Below the pieces are notes generated by a model. That model ran no database searches and was not told the origin of the DNA. It worked only from the letters and a program-made list of their open reading frames with translations. From assembly GCA_973895155.1 (NCBI GenBank), contig OZ316894.1, positions 22,320,001 through 22,384,000 of the forward strand: 64,000 nt of DNA. Direction: 5' to 3'. Positions 58,881-64,000 of the stretch are shown one piece after another (the first letter of the stretch is position 1; the number at the start of each line of letters is the position of its first letter). A program made the translations under genes and the position numbers. The DNA is from Marsupella aquatica (lineage: Eukaryota > Marchantiophyta).

Positions 58881-61800
58881 TGTGGTGCGTCCCATGGCTC
58901 CCTAAACCCAAGAAACCCCCCAGCTCAAGCCGATTCCCGCAGGTTTTGTGCTTGGCAAGGCCGTTTCCGCGGCTTAGCGGCATGGGACGCTGCTAACCTT
59001 CTACTACTACTATTAACATTTTACACACATATACTGGACAGATCCTTCATCGGGTCATGAGATACGTAGCCGGCCTAATATAGGCCTTCCCCTGTCTTCC
59101 CCTGTCTTCTTGTTAGGTATGTTTGGATTCCGCCGCCGGAATGATCCCCAATAGGCTTGGTTAAGCCGCTAAGACCTCTCTCAGCTCGACACATCCAACT
59201 CTCACTCCCCTGCTTACTTTCCTTCCTTCTGTTGATGTGGGCACTCTTCACACAAGTTAATGCGACACACAAATAGCAAAATGACTCATTCTGACTGAGT
59301 CATACCATGCACTTGCCATACAAACAGTACATCTCATACACAAGTTCTGCGAACTAAGCCGTGAGGCCAACTCTATTCAGCTCTTAGGCATGAGGAAACA
59401 TGAATATACACAAGGGTCATTGTATGACTAACCGAGAGCTTCTCGTACTACTTGATCCCAGCCCGGCTGGTGCAAACTAAAAACTTGCTAAAGAAGAGGC
59501 CCTGAGCTCCCCGCTGCCCAGGTACTTATCCTGGTAGTGGATCCGCCATTCTTTGCATCGTAAGCCTAATCTACCTGACAGTAATCTACTTGCCCGAATC
59601 TACCTATGTACAGCAAGGCAGGAGCACAAGTGTTGCTCCTACCAGTGGGACCGCAATCCCACTAAGCTAAGTGTCAGGGCCGCTCCTGGTTCTGATCCTA
59701 ATCCTAAACGTGGAGATCCGCGCCCGCCCTGCCCACTCACGCCTCCTCCCTCCACGTCCGCCCTCCCTAAAAGGAACGGCGCCCTTGCACCGTCACGACA
59801 CCGGTGGTGGATCCTCAATGGACGCCCCCAACACTTCCTCCTCAGCCACTGCCGTTGGCCCGCCTACTGACAGATTACCTGCCCTTGACCGAGTCAACTC
59901 TCCATCGGCCTGACTGGGTCCACCTTCGGCTTCAGCCTCGACACCGGCCTCGGCAATACCCACGGCTTCGGCCTCAGCCACTCCCACGGCTTCGGCTTCA
60001 GCCACTCCCTCGGCTTCGGCCTCCCCTTCCCCTAGGGTAGTTGGATCCTTAGCCGTGACCCTGTCTGGGGTCGGTGCTGGGTCTACCTCCTTGATCACCA
60101 CGGCCTGTGAAGTCGTATTACTCCTTGACCCTAAAGGTTTCCGCTTCTTCTTCGTTGGTGGCTCGGCAGCTGGTCCCTTCCCCTTCCCACTTACTTCCGG
60201 CACTGGTGCAGTTGACGCGGCTTGTCCTTCGGCAATTACCACCCCTGGTAACTGGTTTGTCCCAACGGGAGATGGACCTGCTGCAGCTAAGCATTTAAAT
60301 ATTGCGGCTTGTTTCTTCAGCCGCTCTGTTTGGTTGTCGGCCCGCCGCTGTAGGTTCTCCATCTTCCTCGTGATTTCCTCCAACTCCTCTTGGGTTTCAT
60401 CCAGGTCCTTACGTGCCCCCTCCAGCTCGTTTTTGGCCTCCTCCTGCTCCCTGTGGGCTTCCTCCAATTCCTTCTTCAAGGTAGCCCTCTCCTCCCGGGT
60501 TGCTCTTAGCTCCTTGTCGAGCTCTGCAATGATGACAGACTCCATCTGGTTCATCTTGGCGTAAGTCTGTTCGAGCATCTCGTCCTTCTCCCTTAGGTCG
60601 GCCTTGAAGCTGGCCGTCAGGGACGCAAGCTCCTGCTGCAGCGCCATAATCCCTTGATAGGATTTCCCTAACTCGACCTCCTTCTGCTCAAGGGCTCCGC
60701 GGATTTTCTCGAGCTCCCCTTTCAACGCCCATTCCTTTCTTTGGGTCTCCGCCATGGCCCGGCTGTTGGCTGTTATGTGGGCCTCCTCTGTATTCTTCAG
60801 CTCTTGCTTCCACTTCTCCCTCTCTTTGATCGTGTCGGCCAACTCTTCCTGCGTCTGAGTCAGTTTATCCTTGATATTCTGATTATCAGCCTGCGCGGTG
60901 TCCAACTGCCCCTGCATGATGTTGAGCTCATGTCGTTTAATCCGCAGTTCATCTTGGGCTTTCTTGGCCGCCCTTAGATCTTCAATCTCGGCTTCCATCC
61001 TCCTAAGTCGCCGAATGACCTCGTCCTTCTTGCTTCTCTCTAAAGCCACCGCTTCTTCTAATTGGTGCTTCTCCAACTGCTCCCTATGGAAAAAGGGTCC
61101 TACCTCCAACTCCTCTCCAAAGATGCCGAGCGCAAGTTCCCCACACATCTCACCATACTCCATGGCTCTATTCTTAGCGTAGGTGGAGTAAGTAGAAGTG
61201 ATCGGCATCGCCCATCGTGGCCTCTGCTCCCAAGCCGTCCTGCGGATCTCTTCAATCGTGGCTAGAGGTTTGCTTCCTTTTTCGGCTAGCCGCCTGATGT
61301 CCTCCGGCCAATCTCCTCCTGGTAAATCCTTTTCCTTAGCCAGGGCGGCCTCTTCCTCCTGCTTGATTCGCTCCTGAAATTCCTGCACCGTCTGTTTTAT
61401 GCCGTCGAAGCTCGGGGGAGCAACATCTGGTGGGGGAGACTCAGGGCTACTCTGCTGGTTGGGGTCCCCTCGCACTACCCTTGGAAGTGTGGGGACAAAC
61501 CGGCCACAGGTCCTTACTCCTGGAACGTGATGGTCCGACCCATAGCCGGAATTATCATGGCTGCAGTCCTCCACTGCCTCCTCTACCTCTTGGACGTCCG
61601 GCTTCTCCCTCTCCTCTTCGTCGGTAGGAGCTTCAGGCAATTCTGCCTCAGATTCGGAGCTTGAGGTTCCCACGTACATTCGAACACCTGGCTTGGATTC
61701 CGGCCTGATTCTCTCCTTGTCTCCAGCAAAGGGGTTTTCTCTTGTGAGCCGGTGTAGGCCTACCTCTGTAGTAGTGTCCTGCATTGTTGCCGTTGCCGTT

Positions 61801-63531
61801 GTTGTTGCCGATGCCGATTTCTTTTCTTTCTCCAGTAGTTTCAGCAGACTCTGCATGCCTGGTTGCTGCATCGGCAAGTCTTCCTTCCTGGGCCTAAACA
61901 CCTGCTCGATCGTAGGACTAACAGGTGGTTGAGGCTTCTTAGCCAACGGCCTCGGCGTTGGAGCTTCCTCGGGTGCCCTTACCTGCAGGGGAAGTACCGG
62001 GGCAAAAGTCTGACCTCTGGCATACCGGCACAACAGCGGCATGTGATAGCCAAGCCGCGACACGCTCCCCATGCCGATTACCTGCTGCTCCTCCTTTAAG
62101 ATCTTCTTCAATTGGTTGAGGAGGTACCCGTTGTAGTCCCGGCTTGGGTCTGGCCTTTCTGCCAGATAGACCTGTGCCTTGCCGATCTCTGCCCTCGGCA
62201 AGTTACAATGCATGGTCACCCGCAAGAAGTCGATCATCTCTCCTATGTGCGGGTTGGTGCAGGTGTTCCGGAAGAAGCCATTCTTCGTTGATGGCCCGGG
62301 GAACGACCGGAACTCCTTGTCAGGCAAGGTCTTCCTGGTATCAACTTTGGTCTTATTGCCTATCGGCAGGCCAAACACTTCGGCAATTACCTTGGGAGTA
62401 AGATAGAAATCCTTCCCATATATCCTCGTGCAATTGGTCTCGGGTTCCCATGACCCCACGAATTCTAATAGGTCTGACTCCGGTACCTCCGGCTTCAGCC
62501 ATGGTAATCTTACAAAGGCCTCCAAGCCGGATCCGGCCATGAAGCCTTGGTACTTCTTGGTCTGCATGGCCGTAAAGCATGCATCCTCCTCCCGTGCAAA
62601 ATGTAGTTGCACCTCCACCGGTAGGGTTGCCGCCCAGCCCTTCCAGGTGTCATCTCTGGTTGGAATGGCCTTGATGGGATCGACCTCCTCCTCTTCGGCT
62701 TCTCCCTGCCTCCTGCTCTGCTGCTCGGCTGGCTTCTTTGGTGCCGCCGACCTCGTTCTTTTTGCCGGGGTGGCTTCATCGTTGACGGCTCCCTTCCTCT
62801 TCATCTCTGCTGCCGTGGAGGTTTCTCCTAGCACCGTTGCCTGGGTCCACCTTTCCGTGCAACCCTTTAATTCCCAGTGTATGTCGTTGCAGTTCTTGAT
62901 GGCCTCTCGGATGCCGACGACGCTGTCTTTGCAAAACAGAAGATCGTCGAGTTGATTGGAAGTAGGCGTCCACAGGAACTCGTCCTTGATGAGTTCGCCT
63001 CCTAAGAAAGCCGTCTTCTACAGCTCCCACAATCGAGCGAGCTCCTGCCGTTCTCGAGCTGCCCTTTCTGATTCCTCGTCCTCGTAAGTCTTGATGTACT
63101 CAGTTGCCCGTTCGAACAGGCATCCCCAGAAATGTGCCGCTTGATTGATGTTGCTCATACCCTCCTTAGGTCGATCGTCGGTATCTACTCTCTCCCCGAG
63201 TGCTTGCCTAAGCAGCTGACAGTAGTTGGCCTCCCGTAGTCGTCTGCCTAGTTCGTGCTCGCAAATGAGCCACCATCTCCTGCAAGCGCTCCTTACCCCT
63301 CTCCTCTGCCGGTCCTTCTTCCCGTTGATCCTTCCTAGCCGCCGACGCTTAACGCGCCCTAACCCTAATCGGGTTTTCACCCTTAGCCTTACCTCCGGCC
63401 TCGGCCCGGGTTCCATGGTTGCCCCTAATTGTTTATATTTTCCTTGTTTTGTCACTATACTAAGGTGTTCCTAGGGTGCCTTCCTGCTTTACCCACTTAA
63501 CCGGTCGAGTGATTCCTGTCTAGGCATCACA
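58881..63531 (-). repeat. Gypsy 5' LTR, 4,651 bp
   Basis: Right LTR, the 5' one in sense orientation. Every base aligns with 48006-52656 at an offset of 10,875. The promoter and R region should lie in the part not occupied by the long frame (58881-59792) or within it; I see no decisive TATA box. Confidence 0.97.
59793..63416 (-). CDS. LTR-encoded coiled-coil protein, 5' LTR copy
   Basis: Duplicate of the frame at 48918-52541, from ATG 63416 with the same in-frame TAG at 63020-63018. Three residue differences were seen against the other copy (for example Glu instead of Lys in the coiled coil, Ile instead of Val near IFKCLAAAGPS). Being in the 5' LTR, it would be transcribed only from a promoter upstream of it within the LTR or from outside the element. 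Confidence 0.8.
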
Positions 63532-63536
63532 GTCTA

Positions 63537-63823
63537 AAGTGAGAGAACAAGACAATTAAATTAATACTCTATGATCTCTCAAAGCTATTGAATGGACTTT
63601 CTTATAATTATTATTTTATTTGTCTTAGTATATTTTAATTCTAGAAAATGATGTCATTTCATTCCTTCTAGTAGGTTGGATATCATCCTAGTTAACTTTG
63701 TCTAGACACTATAGTCATTCCATTGTATTGGTGCTTAGTTAGATATCTTACTCAAGCTAAATGTTTTGAATATAGATGCTATCCAAGCTTATATGTTATT
63801 ACCAGATTCTATCTATTTTCCAA
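63537..63823. other. Right flank of the gypsy insertion
   Basis: AT-rich continuation of the sequence at 48005. No gene recognised. Confidence 0.6.
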
Positions 63824-64000
63824 CCAAATGAACACTTTTATCACCCAAATGTTTTTTAATATCATCCAATTCAATATTTTACTTTCCCAAAATTTCATTT
63901 TTTTGTCCCCAAATTTACATTTAATGATGCTTGAATTTTCATTTTTCATCTTCCAAATTTACAATTTTCATGCCTAAAACTATGTTTTTAAATCGCCAAA
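63824..64000 (+). repeat. 21-22-bp degenerate tandem array, runs off the window
   Basis: CCAAA/CCAAT/CCTAA cores at 63824, 63845, 63866, 63887, 63909, about 63930, 63953, 63973 and 63996, spaced 20-23 bp, with T-rich spacers. Same unit type and orientation as 34,290-34,421. Confidence 0.8.

Larger units (their letters stand above)
48006..63531 (-). mobile_element. Complete young Ty3/gypsy element with 4.65-kb LTRs
   Basis: 15,526 bp, transcribed leftward, with GTCTA target duplications at 48001-48005 and 63532-63536. LTRs 48006-52656 and 58881-63531 are both 4,651 bp, with ends TGTGGTGC/GCATCACA on the plus strand. The internal part is only 6.2 kb: gag, protease, RT, RNase H, integrase, so domain order is gypsy. 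The integrase C-terminus (LVLLYDSRYSRFPGKLYTRWLGPF) lacks a chromodomain and resembles Athila/Tat-type plant elements. I saw six differences between the LTRs, all transitions, so insertion is recent. The element sits just beyond the 3' end of the DUF7869-like gene. Confidence 0.97.

Noticed and set aside
60055-60564. 169-codon plus-strand frame (also 49180-49689)
   Set aside because: Antisense of the coiled-coil ORF in the LTRs.
48006-63531. A segmental duplication of a 4.65-kb gene-bearing block
   Set aside because: TG/CA-type ends, GTCTA target duplications, PBS, PPT and gag-pol between the blocks show that they are LTRs.
1-64000. tRNA, rRNA or CRISPR features
   Set aside because: None recognised; the regular arrays have palindromic units without unique spacers of constant length, and the context is eukaryotic.

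Overview
The window is nuclear DNA of a land plant. It holds spliced genes with GT-AG introns, a plastid-type targeting peptide, plant Ty1/copia and Ty3/gypsy retrotransposons, Helitron termini and a plant-type GT47 exostosin gene. The transposon-associated families at 34-48 kb would fit a seed-free lineage (lycophyte, fern or moss), but that is inference.

Layout. 0.3-1.45 kb: remnant of a Helitron whose 3' end points left, with a 35-bp minisatellite. 1.45-9.6 kb: no supported gene. 9.6-14.1 kb (+): an intact 13-exon alpha/beta-hydrolase gene, the best-supported host gene. 14.1-21.6 kb: dispersed and tandem repeats around an unrecognised multi-exon gene (16.8-18.3 kb, +) with one frame break. 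21.6-24.4 kb (-): a 3-exon GT47 exostosin gene with a 1-nt frame break. 25.4-26.0 kb: a TIR element of MITE type. 26.15-32.01 kb (-): a Ty1/copia element with LTRs, PBS, PPT and TSD but decayed coding sequence. 32.16-33.3 kb (-): a LINE reverse-transcriptase fragment. 34.11 kb: a second Helitron 3' end, facing right.

34.3-48 kb is the unusual part. It contains a 22-bp degenerate tandem array; an FCP1/NIF phosphatase-like gene (-); an array of short GACGCTT...AAGCGTC palindromes; a large gene (-) with a domain like beta-class amino-methyltransferases, whose intron holds a 65-bp array of GCCTCGCCC...GGGCGAGGC palindromes; a 73-bp array of GGGTCG...CGACCC palindromes; and a divergent gene (+) with three internal repeats and a DUF7869-like, possibly DDE-type, transposase-like region. 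The last two genes are broken by single-base frameshifts. A related 21-22-bp array reappears at the right edge of the window. I suggest this is a decayed large DNA transposon family with several genes.

48.0-63.5 kb is a complete, very young Ty3/gypsy element on the minus strand, with a GTCTA target duplication, inserted just 3' of the DUF7869-like gene. Its two 4,651-bp LTRs are almost identical, and each carries a reading frame of about 1,200 codons (a conserved-looking N-terminal region and a long coiled coil) in the sense direction. Inside are gag with three zinc knuckles, protease, RT-RNase H and integrase. Most frames are joined or interrupted by single stop codons rather than indels.
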